NCBI GenBank assembly: GCA_963580285.1
Contig: OY757011.1
Span: forward strand, 96,951,650 to 97,015,649
DNA from: Lucinisca nassula
Taxonomy: Eukaryota; Mollusca; Bivalvia; Lucinida; Lucinidae
Direction: 5' to 3'
Length of the DNA: 64,000 bases
Shown in pieces: positions 9,174 through 20,344 of this stretch (its first letter is position 1; each line of letters opens with the position of its first letter). A program made the position numbers and the translations under genes. The notes under the pieces were generated by a model that searched no databases, was not told where the DNA came from, and saw nothing but the letters and a program-made list of their open reading frames with translations.

Positions 9174-11430
9174 AAACGGGTTAAATAGTAAAACGACGCC
9201 CCATAGGCTAGTCCAGTACATGAATTCCATTTGCTTGAAGACATTTTTGAGTAAGAACAGCACTATGAGTCCGCTCGTAATCCTGCTGGATAAGATATCC
9301 CGGATTCTGAGCGTAAACAAATAAATGGAACCATGTGAGGCCGAAGCACTTGATTGATGTAACGTCTCGCTGTTCAATCCACGTCTTAGCTATGATCTTG
9401 AATGTTCTTAATGGCACTAAGCTGCGTTCGCTAACTACACGGCTCGCCACACAATTACGCTTATTTTACCCGATATGTCATGCTCTATTACGCACGCGTC
9501 GCCTCGGCATACCTTACACCTATACGCCGAAACACGCTGAAACGACAACCGGTGTGATTCACGCTGAAGTGCGATTTGTCACTGAAACGCATATGTCAGT
9601 CGCTTAGACGCCAGTTTACGAATTTCATGCACTAGCGTAAGTGTTCCGCACTGTGTCGACGCGTTAACTTTGGTCACGACAGGGACGTCTAGCTCTCAAA
9701 CGTGCATCGAAAAGGGTGACGATCAGTGTCAGTGCTTATAAGTCGATAGTTGAGACCCCTTGTTTATCTACAGGTACAGTGTAGCAGCTGCCGGTGGAAA
9801 TCTGTTTTGCATATGCGTCTGAAGGTCGAATCGATCTTGACGTACGGACGTCGGTCTTCCGCTACTTCGACGTCAACTAGCGTCTTCTGTATATAGTAAG
9901 ATGTCGCTCCAATAGACGATAGATCACACACATGTGGCACCCAAAATCAGAGTCAACGTCATCCGCTTTCCGACCAGCTTCTAACTGTCCAGGGGCACGC
10001 TTACGATCCTTTAATGAAAAATGTTGCAATACGCTCTCACTAAATGCTTTTTTGAGAACAAATTTCAGTTTCTTCTTTTCTAGGCACGACCTTAAATTAC
10101 ACATCAAAAGTTTGATCCTGAACATGTGGTTTCTATCCGTACTGGTGTGAGGGTGGTGAGCAGGATCGACGTGGCCGGACTTGTAACCAGACGTCACGGT
10201 TGATTGATTTAACATTTTTAGCTTAAGGGCATGGTGCCTAAGTGTATTGTAATCGTTTGGTTTCAGAATCAAAGCACTGAGAGTGTGGGTTGTAGGTTTG
10301 AGTAATAGGCCTAGGCTGAGATTTCAACTGTTTCATTTAACTCTGAAATTCCAAAGAAATAGTGAAGATTTTGATAAGAAGACGCGTTCGGCAGCATCTG
10401 ATCTTGCTCTTACACTGTTTGCCAAGCTCACCCTATGATTCCAGAATAACACTCTACCGTCTTATGGAATACCCCGATCTCACTGCGGCTATTTTCTACA
10501 AGACAAAAGTTATTCTGACTGATCAGTGATAGTCACGTAGACATTAGCACTGAAGCGCTTTTCTTATTATCAACTTTGGGTCGAATGCCAAACAATCAAT
10601 CCAAACATAGCCGCGTCATTTGTCAGTGTTGTGTACATGTAAATGTTATCTGTAAAATCTGCACATGAATCAAATGCTGAATCTGGCAAACAATGTAAAC
10701 TCAGTTCAAAAGCCACACAGCACGGTGCTGATCTTGTTCTACACTTTTTTGCATTAGTTACTACATCTTAAGTTTAAACGAATCAGTCCAATTCCCCGTT
10801 CATGACCAGCCTGCATTTAGAGACAATCGGCATGAGTGTTGTCCGTGCTTTGATTTATTCACTGCCTTGGGTTTCTGTAATATCACTGAAGTTGGGCTCG
10901 TCCATTCTGCTAAATATATGGCACCTAGAATTATATCACAGAACCTACACTAAGTATGTATACCATATTCCAGGGTTGAAAGGGACAGCCTTTCTTTTCA
11001 ATTTCTCCACGCAAAGTCGCATTGTAAATAGGTTTAATATTACGGGCATTTTTAGTTGACTGTTACAGAAAATCGATCGAATTACACTTTAAATGAGTAG
11101 ATACTTCATTCCTGCATCTTCCGCATTTTTAGTCATTTGTTTAGTGCATTTTTATTACAAATAATTAAGACCATCCCGCCTCGTTAACTGCCTAAGTTTA
11201 ACAGGTAATTATCATCAAAACATCCTCAAATTTTCTGGAAACCAATAATTACTAGCTAAGACATGTCTATTCTAAAAGTTTAAAGGTCAGTTTTGTCGTT
11301 TCGATTCCAAAGAAAATACAAGTTTACAGAAAATAACACCGCATTTACAATGGCGACAAACGGCCAAAGATGTTTTTGCCCACCACCGGTAAGTCCCGGC
11401 AAATAGTATTATTGAGTGATGACGTAGTGT
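9174..11430. other. Low-repeat intergenic stretch
   Basis: No repeat family of this window covers 9174-11430. The 9400-9900 part is GC- and CpG-richer than its surroundings. The longest open frame is 131 aa on the minus strand (9877-10272) with many Lys/Arg/His, no recognised domain and no convincing splice sites. A CAAAGCACTGAGAGTG motif at about 10272 recurs at 16050 and 41337. Confidence 0.5.
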
Positions 11431-11439
11431 TTGGATGTG

Positions 11440-11642
11440 TCTATAATTTTGACCCCCTTGAACCCCACTTTTATATAGTAAAACTGGGGTTTCCGGGTGT
11501 ATACCTTATTTTTCTTATTTCTGCTCTAAAATCTATATTTTGAGCAGAAAAAAGAAAAAATATATCACAATTTTCATCATATTTTTTATTTTTTCGGCGA
11601 TAAAGGTGGCAATGTATTTGTATAGGCGTGTTTACGTAATGT
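11440..11642. mobile_element. P hairpin MITE without its core palindrome
   Basis: Both conserved halves are present (TATAGTAAAACTGGGGTTTC on the left, GTATAGGCGTGTTTACGTAA on the right), but the GTTAGAACCGCC palindrome between the two AAATCTATATTTTGAGCAGA edges is gone, as if the hairpin had been deleted precisely. Confidence 0.75.
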
Positions 11643-11879
11643 GTATCGGCTTACCAGTGCTCATTGTGACTCCGAGGCTGACTGATTGGACTAAAGCCGT
11701 CGTAGCTCTGTCCGATTCAAACGTTTCCAATATTGGTATGTACAGGGCCGATTGTGAGAAAAGTAGTCCGAATTCAAACGTTGAAACAAAAATGGCGGCC
11801 ACAAGGACTAGCCACCGGTGAATCATCTTCATAGCTGAAAATAATTATGAAACCGTTGAATAAGAAGTGGTGCAGGAGA

Positions 11880-12010
11880 AATGTTGCTGTAGTTGTAATT
11901 GTTGTTGTTATTATTACTGCTGTTGTTGATGTAGTTGTTGCTCATGATGATGATGATGATGATGATGAAGTTGCTGTTCTTGTTTTGTTGCTGTTGTTGT
12001 TGTCGGCGTC
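11880..12010. repeat. Trinucleotide simple repeats (TTG/ATG)n
   Basis: Irregular GTTGTT text precedes an (ATG)8-9 run at 11945-11970, followed by more GTTGTT. The Val/Asp/Cys-rich frames here are translations of the repeat. Confidence 0.8.
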
Positions 12011-12474
12011 GTCGATGTTTTGTCAGACCTACCTTCTACTGCCCCATTGTATACTGTAGGAGTCCATATCTAACCTTGGGAGTGCCAATCGCAGTTTTTT
12101 CTATATTGTTAAAAAAAATAATGATTATCTGCAAACAATGAAGTCTGGGATCAAACGGCCGCTTGTGTCTGATCTTGGTCTGCATATTTTCGAGGGTCGC
12201 GTTTTGTGGTTTTCAAAAGTTTTCGTATACAGTTAAATACCGCTATTATGGGAATTGGAAACACCTTCAGGGGAGGTAACTCCTTCAAAAGTATTTTGTC
12301 TCCCATGACAATAGGGGTCAACTCTTAAAGAACGAATTTGCCCATGAGGAGCAAATTCATTCCTTTAAAAGAAGATTCCTTTTTCCGTGGGACAGAACTT
12401 CTAGAAATGCGAACAGGAAGTCCCGAAAGTTGTCCCCCTTTGAAAAATGGCGGAACAATCTGCCAGGTGTTCCC

Positions 12475-12668
12475 ATTCCCCTTTAAGACCAACTAAAGCT
12501 AAGACTAATCCTACTATAAAAAGCGTATTTAGTGATTTCAGCTATTCTTTCTTCGTGTTTTCTGCATACAGTGTCCTCTGGTCAGAGACAACCTTTGGGA
12601 ATGTTCAAAAGTGGTCAAAAGTCCAAAAGGTGATCTTAATCGCAGAAAACAGGAGACAACGTCTCCAG
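12475..12668. mobile_element. T MITE, partial
   Basis: TTTAAGACCAACTAAAGCTA, then AGTGTCCTCTGGTCAGAGAC, then GTTCAAAAGTGGTC match the T copies at 38748 and 47333. The terminal CAGTAAAATTCC is lost on the left. Confidence 0.6.
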
Positions 12669-12767
12669 AATGATCTAAAGTGTTGACTGGTCCGTAAAAC
12701 CGCAACACAAACACACAAACAAACAACCTATATAAAGTGTTTTGCGAGGGTATATACATCGCACTGC

Positions 12768-13360
12768 ATCAAGAAAACACGCCTATATAATTTTGAACCC
12801 CTTGAACCCCACTTTTATGTAGTAAAACTGGGGTTTTCAGGGGTAAACCTCATTTTTCTTATTTCTGCTTTAAAACATAGATTGTGGGCATAGTAGTCGC
12901 AGATAAAATTGACTAGGCGGAGCTATTCAGGTATTGTCAATATATGTCAATTTTGCTGAGTCCACCAGAAGATTCGGTATAGTGCCTTTCGCACGCTTTC
13001 TACAAGCGGACGAAATGGTCATATACGCCAGAGCTGTGCTTGTGTTACTGTTGAATTCACACAATCAGATGACTTGGTTTACCTTTTTGTTAATGGAAAA
13101 TTCCAAAGGCATGCACAAACGATAGCTCCGCCTAGTCAATCTTATCTGCGACTACTATACCCATTAGAACCGCCTCGATGAGATCTAAAACATACATTGT
13201 GGGTACTCGTTAGAACCGCCTCGATGAGGCGGTTCTAACGAGTACCCACAATCTATGTTTTGAGCAGAAATAAGAACCATATCACAATTTTTTCTTTAAA
13301 TTTTCATGTTTTGGTTGATAAAGGTTACAGGTTATTTGTATAGGCCTGTTTTTCGTAATG
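12768..13360. mobile_element. P hairpin MITE split by a TAGTAGTCGC element
   Basis: The left half (AAGAAAACACGCCTATATAA to GATTGTGGGCA, 12768-12890) and the right half (13158-13360, with the full palindrome at 13196-13250 and terminus TAGGCCTGTTTTTCGTAATG) flank the insertion at 12891-13157. A second partial core (TTAGAACCGCCTCGATGAG) sits just right of the insertion. Confidence 0.85.
12891..13157. mobile_element. 267-bp MITE with 36-bp TIRs (TAGTAGTCGC...)
   Basis: TAGTAGTCGCAGATAAAATT on the left and its complement on the right extend to about 36 bp with one or two mismatches. It sits inside the P element. Outside the right end is TA, so a TA target is possible. A solo end is at 2635-2692. 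Confidence 0.85.
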
Positions 13361-13477
13361 GTCTTGTTGACATGATAAAACACGCTTCATTACGATAACA
13401 CACACGTGCGAAAAAGGGCATTTTTCGCATCTCCAAAATGGTTACTTTTCTAAAGAAAATCCGCAAAAGTTTTGTAT

Positions 13478-13703
13478 TTGTTTGGTTGTTTGATTTGAGG
13501 TTTAACGTCCCCGTCAACACTGAAAATGTCATTTTGGAGACGTTGCTTCCAATTTTGTGGGACTTTTACCCGACGTTGAGATGAAATGACATCTCAAGTC
13601 CTGTCACCCAATGAAACCAATAGGGTTTATGTGCATGGACTTTTCTCGCTTTGCCTGGGCAGGCTTAGATCCTCTAAGCGGTTTACCAGTACTCGTGTGC
13701 CGG
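13478..13703 (-). mobile_element. S-SINE, 5'-truncated
   Basis: From GTTTAACGTCCCCGTCAACAC at the left it runs to CCAGTACTCGTGTGCCGGTC at the right. The GCCCCCGCCC start is missing, as expected of a 5'-truncated retroposon. It lies inside a type II P MITE. Confidence 0.85.
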
Positions 13704-13834
13704 TCACAATTTTTTATACTGCAAACATAGGTTGTGGGCATTGGTAAGAACCGCACCACTGAGGCGGTTCTAAAGAGTACCCACATCCTCTCACTTGAAG
13801 CAGAAATAAGAAAAAATAATGTATACCCCATAAA

Positions 13835-14130
13835 TCGCCCCCGCCCAGAGGGGCATGAAGAAATATATGGGATGCACGCTGCTTCCACGCAGAGCTGAAT
13901 CCGGCCCGAACACTAGTACTGGTAAACAGCTTAGAGGATCTAAGCCTGTCCAGGAACCGCGGTGCGAGGCGGACCGTCCATGTTAATAAACCCTATTGGT
14001 TTCATTGGGCGACAGGGCTTGAGATGTCATTTCATCTTGATGTCGGGTAAAAGTCCCACAAAATTGGAAGCAACGTCTCCAAAATGGCCTTTACAGTGTT
14101 GACGGGGACGTTAAACCTCAAATCAAACAA
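13835..14130 (+). mobile_element. S-SINE with 12-bp target duplication in a P MITE
   Basis: ATACCCCATAAA flanks it at 13823-13834 and 14131-14142. Full length: CGCCCCCGCCC start, GACGGGGACGTTAAACCTC 3' end, CAAATCAAACAA tail. Confidence 0.9.
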
Positions 14131-14244
14131 ATACCCCATAAAACCCAGATTTCTCTGTATAAAGTGCTGTTTGACGGGGTGTTCATTTCACGTACTTGTT
14201 AGCATGATGAAGCATATTATAGTCCCCTCGGGTACATGTACATA

Positions 14245-14543
14245 TAGGGACGGCTTCAGTAGCTCAGTCGGATGCGCGTCTGACTGGTAATCAGGAGGAC
14301 GCGGGTTCGATACCTGCCGGGGTTGGCAACATTCTTTCGTGGAGATTGATCATGATTTTTTTTCTACTGTCATTCTCATCCTTCCGCTGATTCAAGAAGG
14401 ACAGCTGTCAGTTTCTGGCGAAAGAATGTGCACTGTACTGGTTAACCGCTTATGTATACATGTAAGCCTGCCTAGGACAAGCGTTGAGGCTCAAAAATGA
14501 CCTAAAATAGTGTTGACCGTTGGGCCGTTAAACTTACAAACAA
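14245..14543 (+). mobile_element. V-SINE, full length with target duplication
   Basis: ACATGTACATA flanks the copy (14234-14244 and 14544-14554). The head has TAGCTCAGTCGGATG and GGTTCGATACC. The body contains GATTCAAGAAGGACAGC and GGTTAACCGCTTA, and the end is TTGGGCCGTTAAAC. This is the best reference copy of the family in the window. Confidence 0.9.
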
Positions 14544-14739
14544 ACATGTACATAAAGAATTATAACTTACTTTATACCGAAACTTCAGTCATATTTCTAG
14601 GTACATGTAATCATTTCGTTTTATATTTAACATGTTTTATATCTCTTTACATTGCAATTCTGTCTGAACTACTGGCCTATGGGATTGTATAGCATCTCCA
14701 GACGTTCTGCAAAATCCGGTGATGACTGTGCATACGTTA

Positions 14740-15366
14740 ACCTTAATTTATACCGCAATCAGGCATTTTAGTAACCTAATAAAGGGGGTCGAATAACTGC
14801 ACGCTATAATCGGTAGTGACCTATAATACCTTCCAATGACCTATAATACGTCTAGTGACCGTTAATAGACCGGACCTACTTTTCAGGTCACTAATTTACA
14901 AGTGTAAACAATAACATGCAACCTTTTTCACATGGGGAAACAACGAAACTGCAAGTTGAAATCTTTGCAATATTTATTTGAACAGATTTTCAGAAATTTC
15001 AGCTAAATTCTTACCTTCTCGGCCTTTCCTGGTTTGAATGGCCCGTTGGAATAACTGCGCACTGCTACTGCAATTGAGTCTCAACCTCGAAAATAATTTT
15101 TAAAGCTAAAATAAACTACTTATTTGCAGATTTTCTTTCAGAATGTAAAGCGCTGAGAAACTTTTATTCGAGCGTCCATGTTGTTTCCTGCGTCTTTGTG
15201 TCGTGGTGACGTCAGAAACTTTGCACTCGTTGACGTCACGTTATACTACGTGTGCGCGCCATGACACTGAATGTCGTTTTACATGCCACAGTGTCTGCTG
15301 TCTTTTTTTGCTTAAATTTGCTAAATTTTGGCAAAACCCCTTGATTTTTGAATTGCGGTATAAACT
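14740..15366. other. Possible TIR element, TTTATACCGCAAT ends
   Basis: TTTATACCGCAATCA at about 14742 and its inverse TGAATTGCGGTATAAA at about 15350 bracket 0.6 kb with repeated GTGACCTATAATACC-like text near the left end. No frame is convincing. It could be a coincidence of short AT-rich ends. Confidence 0.35.
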
Positions 15367-15535
15367 AAATGCATGATTAGTGTCTTTACATGTAATAATA
15401 AAACATAATCGGTTCGCCGCGACAATTTTATAGGGGCTCGCTAAAGCTCGCCCCTATAAAATTGTCTAAGGCTCACCGATTATATTTTATTATTAAAGAC
15501 ACTAACCATGTATTTACTATATGCATGGCTTACCA
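15367..15535. repeat. Large palindrome around a CCCCTATAAAATTGT core
   Basis: GTGTCTTTACATGTAATAAT..ATAATCGGT on the left pairs with ACCGATTAT..ATTATTAAAGACAC on the right. An inner stem ACAATTTTATAGGGGC / GCCCCTATAAAATTGT surrounds a 12-base loop. The whole forms a near-complete stem-loop of about 150 bp. Confidence 0.8.
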
Positions 15536-15837
15536 AATAAGGGACATTGGCAAATAATGTAGACCCTGATCAGACGCCGCTTAAAGTGGCGTCTGATCAG
15601 GGTATTCATTATTTGTTAATTATTAAGAACATTGTTGTAAAACTAGCAACAAATAGTATACATCCATAGAACGTTCAAAGCTGCAAAGTGGAAGGTTTCA
15701 TTCGTCCTTTAAGAGTTAATGAGCGAATAAACACCACCAACATTAGTATGTACATTGCAAAGAATGGATGATAGTCGGTTTGCCCTTGTCCCATGCTTCA
15801 CCTTGTCACATGATTCATTATTATGCACCATCACAAC

Positions 15838-16045
15838 ATTACGATAACCCGTGCGATATAGTGCTTTTTTTCACACCTCCAAAATGGCTACTTCTCTGAT
15901 GAAAATCAGCGATATTTTTCTTATTTATACAGCAAACATGTGTTGTGGGTGCTCGTTAGATCCGCCTCAAAGAGGCGGATCTAACGAGTACACACAACCC
16001 ATGTCTTGGAGCAGAAATAAGAAAAATAATGTATACCCAGTTTAG
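15838..16045. mobile_element. P hairpin MITE, type II, right part lost
   Basis: Left terminus CATTACGATAACCCGTGCG, then a core palindrome with TTAGATCCGCCTC (GATCC in place of GAACC on both arms, so compensatory), then AGCAGAAATAAG. It ends where CAATCAAAGCACTGAG begins. Confidence 0.75.
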
Positions 16046-16081
16046 TAAGCAATCAAAGCACTGAGAATACTGATTGAATAC

Positions 16082-16530
16082 TGGATCATTACGAAACACG
16101 CCTATTCAAATATATTGACAATTTTACCCCAAAAAATGAAAAATTTCAGATAAAAATTCTGATATTTCTCTTCTCAAAACATAGATTTGAGTCCTTGTCG
16201 AGGCCGTTCTACTGAGCACCAGCAATCTTAAAATAGAGATTGTGGATACTCATTAGAACGAGTACCAAAATCCATGTTTTAGCAGAAATAAGAAAAAATA
16301 CATACCCCTGTAAACCCTATAAGTTCTGATACTTTTTCTTATTTCTTCTCAAAATATAGCTTCTGGGTACTCGTTAGAACCGCCTCGTCGAGGCGGTTCT
16401 TATTAGTACCCACAATATAATTTATGCTTTTAATCAGAGATGAGAAAAATAATATACCACTGTAAATTCCATATTTACAATTATAAACCAGGGTTTAAGG
16501 TGGTCAAATTATATAGTTGTGTTTTCGCAA
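16082..16530. mobile_element. P hairpin MITE, type I, with a duplicated middle
   Basis: The left terminus ATCATTACGAAACACGCCTA and the right terminus TATAGTTGTGTTTTCGCAA are present. Between them are three core regions, at about 16200, 16250 and 16370-16410. Only the last is a full palindrome. The 449-bp length against about 275 bp elsewhere suggests internal duplication. Confidence 0.7.
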
Positions 16531-16726
16531 CTTTAAACCAAAAGTGCGTACCCTGGTGAGATGTCGCCTTCAGGCTGATAGATCTCTTTATTTACACTGA
16601 TTGCCAGTTATGTCTTATTTAGGGATCATAGTTTTACGCGTATACTGATCTGTTGAATAGCACTTTTAGGTATTTAGTTTAAACTTTTATTTCATTTACT
16701 TTAAACAATACAATTCATAAGAATGC

Positions 16727-16966
16727 ATATGACCCCCGCCAAGCGAATTGGGGTCTTCGAGCATTCCGTCATGACAAATTTTAACTGCGCATGCCCAGCC
16801 ATTCAGAGGGGCCAGGGATATGGCTTTCTGTCTGAAGGTTCCTCTTGATTCACTGCTTGTATGAGCGAACAGCGAAGGTTCTGGTGAGACTGCGCGGATG
16901 CGCAGGCTCGCCTGAACCTTCGCTGCTCGCATAGGCGATAAGTACCAAAATCGCTTGAGGGGCCCA
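16727..16966 (-). mobile_element. 240-bp repeat with GCCCCG ends (copy 1)
   Basis: It is the same sequence as at 57728 and 63486 in the opposite orientation. The internal stem AGCAGCGAAGGTTC / GAACCTTCGCTG encloses a GCGCGGATGCGCAGG section. An open frame across it, seen in all three copies, is a repeat translation. Confidence 0.8.
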
Positions 16967-17213
16967 TATAGAAACAGTACATACAAACGGAAGAAAGTCA
17001 TTAGACTTTTATTGAATCTGTATCCCATACAAAAGTATATCAGTGCAACTTACTAGTGATCTGAGTCATAATCAGAATATTATGAAAAATGCATTGTGAT
17101 ATAATTCTATGTGTAACAACTTTAAGGTCTAAACTTTAAAGCGGAGAACAGCATGACAAAACATGTCAATATACATGTAAAGGTGTATCAGGCTCCACGG
17201 GGCAAGGGGTGGA

Positions 17214-19090
17214 AATAAATTACTATTATATTGAATTTGATCTTGGTTTTTATCTCGTACTCTTTATTGAGAAAAAGAAAAGTACGTCATCAGTCCAAGA
17301 AAAGCATTTATCGTTCATGGTTTCAAAACAAAGTTATCAATTTATTGAAAACGTTTTGACTTCAGTATATAGTTTTGTACAGGGAGGACGATGGTGTTGT
17401 TTTGATCGAGTGAGAGAGAAGGATCAGCATTAAGCAGGATATTTAAATTTGGATTGCAGATTGCTGACACACGGCCGAATAATTCACTCGTAAGTTCGGT
17501 ATACTGTTCACATGCTAAGAGATAGTGGTGCGTGTCCTCTACGGATCCACAAACACACCGAGGGCAATCTACAATGTTCTTAGAGAACAAATGCTGATGT
17601 AAAGAACTACATTTAGTTCTTAGCCTATAATAATAGATCTGACCGCGTCTTTTTCCGGTGAAATAGTATCGAGTTGGTATAGTAACGTTTCGTATTTAGC
17701 CTGGCTTTAAATATATTTAGACTGGGCGAGTTGCGGGTTTCCTCAAGGAGTTCATTCCATTCTCGGACAGCTGATGGCAAGAAATACTTATAGTAAAGTT
17801 GTGATCTTGTATGTAGAGTATGGAGATCATCAGCATTTTGTTATGGATATGACGATGTACTACCAACGGTAGGTGGACCAAGTGAACAAAGATATTCAGT
17901 AGTAAGGTCATTATGCATTTTATAGAATAAAGTGAGTTTGTGCTTTTGCCTCCTGGACGCTAGTGTTTCCCAGCCTGTTTCTAACAAAATAGAATTAATT
18001 GATACCAGTTTCGTTGCACCAGAAACTATTCGTGCAGCTTCGTTTTGAATTTTTTCTAACTCATTCGCTTCGTATTGTGCACAGTTATTCCATACAACGT
18101 CGACATATTCTAAAAGGGGATGTACAAATGAATACTATATGGACTGGAGAGATTTCCGATCTAAGTTTTCAGTTTCCGCATAACATTTACACGATTCCAT
18201 GCTTTTGTTTTTATATATTCAAGATGATCTTGCCAAGTACAATCATCTGAAAAATAACACCTACGTGTGTGTGTGTAGTTACTTCATTTATTTGCTTCTG
18301 GTCCATTGTAAAAGGTGGTTTGTTGTGTTTTCTTGAGAATAGCATAGATTCTGATTTTTCCTGGATAAAATGTAACTAACCACCGTTTTGCCCAACGTTT
18401 TATTTTTGTAGGTCTGAATTTAATTATTCAGCTGCTTGGCTGGGGTCGTCCGCTATTATATACAAACTTGTATCATCTGCAAACAATCTTATAGTAGAAT
18501 TGATATCTTCAACAATTTCGTTAATATATACGATAAACAATAGGGCCTAAGAATCGGACCTTGAGGAACACCGGCATTAATTGGGGTCCATGTCGAACTA
18601 GCACCTGGTATCACAACACTTTGTTGTCTGTCATTTAGGTAGCCCGCAAACCAAGATAAAATATTTCCAGTTATTCCTGCAGAGTTGAGTTTAAAAAGCA
18701 GACCTCTATGCCATACCCTATCAAAGGCTTTGCTAATATCGCAAAATACTGAACGAATTTCTTTACCCTCATCGAGAGCTTTGCAGAAGGTATTATATAT
18801 ATCAACTAATTGGTTTACAGTCGAATCGCCAGGAACAAAGCCTGATTGCAAAGTTGAGATAGTATCATGCTCATGGAAAAAGTTGTAAAAGTGTTTATGT
18901 ACAATTTTATCTTGCACTTTACCGACTGTACTAAGGAGAGAAATAGGCCTGTAGTATGAAATTTCAGATGGGTCGTTTTTCTTGTGTATTGGCGAGACAT
19001 TGGCTTGTTTCCAAAGTTGCGGCACTTTACCACGACGTATTGAAAAGTTGAACAAGTCACGAACGTATTTGCAGGTCCTCATTTTCATTG
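17214..19090 (-). pseudogene. LINE (non-LTR retrotransposon) ORF2 3' half, frameshifted
   Basis: The minus strand encodes reverse transcriptase in order: KQANVSPIHKK and YYRPISLLSTVGK (about 19030-18930), SGFVPGDSTVNQL (about 18840), FCDISKAFDRVWHRGLL (about 18750-18690), WFAGYLNDRQQ (about 18650) and GVPQG (about 18560). A one-base loss near 18548 breaks the frame. In the next frame LLFIVYIN continues to the catalytic FADD at about 18470-18487, and then stops appear. Further on come EAARIVSGATKL (about 18030) and the C-terminal Cys/His region CPRCVCGSVEDTHHYLLAC (about 17570-17510). The motifs fit the jockey/CR1-like clade of endonuclease-type LINEs. The 5' end is lost at a poly-T/poly-G tract (19105-19141). 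It is dead, with more than one frameshift. Confidence 0.85.
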
Positions 19091-19104
19091 CTTCCGGATG
19101 ATGT

Positions 19105-19141
19105 TTTTTTTTTTTTTTTTTTTTGGGGGGGGGGGGGGGGG
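19105..19141. repeat. Poly-T run joined to a poly-G run
   Basis: About 20 T are followed at once by about 18 G, exactly at the truncated 5' end of the LINE. A similar T-to-G junction lies at 20301-20339. Confidence 0.85.
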
Positions 19142-19346
19142 TTACGGCCCTTTCAAGATTATTTCACTCATATCGTGCCGATCGTTAATCAGAGGTTGAC
19201 GAAAACCGGAGTACCCGGAGAGAAAACACTCGACCTTCCGTTGCAGAACTTGGCGTCTCACGTCGGAGGATTAAACAATGATTTTTTTAATCTGCGCGCG
19301 TTTTAATTTTATTTGTCAGTGATTATTACGTGGATAACCGCCAAAC

Positions 19347-19548
19347 ATTACGAACAAACACACCTATACAAATACATTGTAAATTTTCCGCCGAAAAAGG
19401 TATAAATTTCAGATGAAAAATTGTGATATTTTTTTCTTATTTCTGCTCAAAATATTTTAGAGCATAAATAGGAAAAATAAGGTTTACCCCAGGCATGTAA
19501 ACCCCAGTTTTACTACATAACAGTGGGGTTTGAGAGGGTCAACATTAC
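19347..19548. mobile_element. P hairpin MITE, core deleted
   Basis: The CATTACGAACAAACACACCT terminus and both conserved flanks are present. The core between CTCAAAATATTTTAGAGC edges is missing, and the copy ends at the start of the next P element. Confidence 0.75.
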
Positions 19549-19855
19549 ATTACGAAAACACGCCTATACAAATACACTGTACCTTTAATCAACGAAAAAA
19601 TAAAAAAATTAAGATGAAAAATTGTGATATTTTTCTTATATCTGCTCAAAATATAGATTGTGGGTACTCGTTAGAACCGCCTCATCGAGGCGGTTCTAAC
19701 GAGTACCCACGATCTATATTTCAGAGCAGAAATAAGAAACATATGGTTTACTCCAGGACCTGTAAACCCCAGTTTTTCAATATAAAAGTGGGATTCAAGG
19801 GGGTCAAAATTATATAGGCGTGTTTTCGTTATGTATAGGCTTGTTTTCGTGATGT
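19549..19855. mobile_element. P hairpin MITE, type I, full length
   Basis: It runs from ATTACGAAAACACGCCTATA to TATAGGCGTGTTTTCGTTAT. The perfect core palindrome is at 19662-19712 (GTGGGTACTCGTTAGAACCG and complement). A second right-end motif (GCTTGTTTTCGTGATG) follows, an extra terminal copy. Confidence 0.9.
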
Positions 19856-19971
19856 AAGCGCTGCAGTATTGTTCATTTGGGATCGATTGGACAGACAGTC
19901 GACCTAACAACGGGTTCATGAGAAATCCTTCTTTTAAATGGCTTTCTTGCAGGTTAAAAATCTACTACCAT

Positions 19972-20172
19972 TACGAAAACACGCCTATACAAATACATTG
20001 CAAATTTTAGCACCGAAACTTCACGAAAACACGCCTATACAAATACATTGCAAATTTTACCGCCGAAACATCACGAAAACACGCCTATACAAATACATTG
20101 CAAATTTTACCGCCGAAAAAAAAGACAATTTGAAGATGAAAAATTGTGATACTTTTCTTATTTCTGCTTTCG
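19972..20172. mobile_element. P MITE end triplicated in tandem
   Basis: The left-terminal block (ACGAAAACACGCCTATACAA to CCGCCGAAA) occurs three times with a period of about 57 bp, at about 19974, 20031 and 20077. The third continues into the element until an S-SINE cuts it at about 20173. Confidence 0.85.
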
Positions 20173-20300
20173 GCCCCCGCCCATCAGGGTTTGAAGAAAT
20201 GTGGGCTGCATTATGCTTCAACGCAGAGCTGAAACCGACCGCACAAGAGTACATGTACTGGTCAACCTCTTAGAGGATCTAAGCTTGCCCAGGCAAAGCG
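20173..20300 (+). mobile_element. S-SINE 5' part
   Basis: From GCCCCCGCCCATCAGGGTTT to GCCCAGGCAAAGCG, then directly into a poly-T/poly-G tract (20301-20339). The 3' half is missing. Confidence 0.8.
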
Positions 20301-20344
20301 TTTTTTTTTTTTATTTTTTTTTTTTTTGGGGGGGGGGGGCGGGG

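Larger units (their letters stand above)
13378..14208. mobile_element. P hairpin MITE, type II, holding two S-SINEs
   Basis: Left terminus CATTACGATAACACACACGT at about 13388, core palindrome at about 13745-13785, right terminus TTTCACGTACTTGTTAGCAT at about 14190. The S copies at 13478-13703 (-) and 13835-14130 (+) split it into three pieces. Confidence 0.85.

Noticed and set aside
9877..10272. 131-aa minus-strand open frame
   Set aside because: No domain, no convincing splice sites and no neighbouring gene signal. The length is not exceptional for this composition.
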